In this document: positions 5,844 through 5,862 of the stretch, one piece after another | Layout of the letters: the number at the start of each line of letters is the position of its first letter | Numbering within the stretch: position 1 is the first letter of the stretch | NCBI GenBank assembly: GCA_001818835.1 | Contig: MHKL01000009.1 | Location: forward strand, 10,933 to 16,794 | Length of the DNA stretch: 5,862 nt | Direction: 5' to 3' | From: Candidatus Komeilibacteria bacterium RIFCSPLOWO2_01_FULL_45_10 | GTDB taxonomy: Bacteria > Patescibacteriota > Patescibacteriia > UBA1558 > UBA10009 | Position numbers and translations under genes: made by a program | Notes under the pieces: generated by a model | The model's input: only the letters and a program-made list of their open reading frames with translations | Databases searched by the model: none | What the model was told of the DNA's origin: nothing

Positions 5844-5862
5844 TTAAAAACTTAAAACTAAA
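5822..5862 (+). CDS. Possible start of the next gene (3' truncated by the window)
   Basis: ATG at 5822 opens a frame that stays open to the window end and reads MSKFEEIVKNLKL. It would overlap the preceding glycosyltransferase by 22 bases, longer than other overlaps here, and has no Shine-Dalgarno, although most starts in this operon also lack one. The amphipathic, lysine/glutamate-rich opening looks like a normal N terminus, but 13 codons cannot identify a family and could be chance. The alternative is that the next gene begins after the window and 5844-5862 is AT-rich spacer. Confidence 0.38.
   Translation, partial: MSKFEEIVKNLKL

Noticed and set aside
5844..5862. Possible fourth 7-base-period tract (TAAAAAC, TTAAAAC, TAAA) at the right edge
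   Set aside because: Only two imperfect, A-rich units are visible before the window ends; indistinguishable from low-complexity sequence.
1..5862. Defence system, mobile element, CRISPR array or alternative genetic code
   Set aside because: All genes are carbohydrate-biosynthesis genes, no spacer-repeat array or transposase is present, and TGA ends three genes exactly where the next gene begins or shortly before it.

Overview
The window is a continuous piece of a surface-polysaccharide or glycolipid biosynthesis operon. All genes lie on the + strand: the 3' end of one gene, six complete genes, and possibly the first codons of another. No junction has more than 10 bases between genes, and several genes overlap. 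There is no room for a classical promoter or for an intergenic terminator, no tRNA or rRNA gene, no CRISPR array and no transposase.

Layout: (1) 2-139, C-terminal tail of a probable GT4 glycosyltransferase. (2) 136-1422, UDP-glucose 6-dehydrogenase, which makes UDP-glucuronate. (3) 1425-2087, a GT2 enzyme of the dolichyl/polyprenyl-phosphate sugar synthase type without its own membrane anchor. (4) 2098-2448, a three-helix DUF2304 membrane protein, probably the membrane partner of (3). (5) 2435-3505, a GT2 enzyme of the WbbL/rhamnosyltransferase-like group with a C-terminal hydrophobic segment. (6) 3499-4656 and (7) 4653-5843, two GT-B fold GT4 glycosyltransferases. (8) 5822 to the window end, a possible next gene overlapping (7). 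The likely joint role is to supply an acidic nucleotide sugar and build a repeat unit or glycolipid headgroup on a lipid carrier at the inner face of the cytoplasmic membrane. No flippase, polymerase or priming transferase is visible, so the product cannot be named.

Organism: probably a Candidate Phyla Radiation (Patescibacteria, Parcubacteria-like) bacterium. This is inferred from very tight gene packing, weak or absent Shine-Dalgarno sequences, lysine-rich proteins with many TTAAAA/TTTAAA strings, and the GT2 + DUF2304 pair. TGA is used as a stop (137-139, 2446-2448, 4654-4656), so the Gracilibacteria-type code, where TGA is glycine, does not apply.

The most unusual signal is a set of three short tandem tracts with a 7-base period, many units sharing an AATC-N3 core. 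One forms the junction between genes (3) and (4). The other two lie inside glycosyltransferase genes and are translated in frame, one in a loop of (5) and one in the linker between the two Rossmann-like domains of (7). They resemble the heptanucleotide short tandemly repeated repetitive (STRR) sequences known from filamentous cyanobacteria. Because seven is not a multiple of three, gain or loss of a single unit inside either gene would shift the frame.
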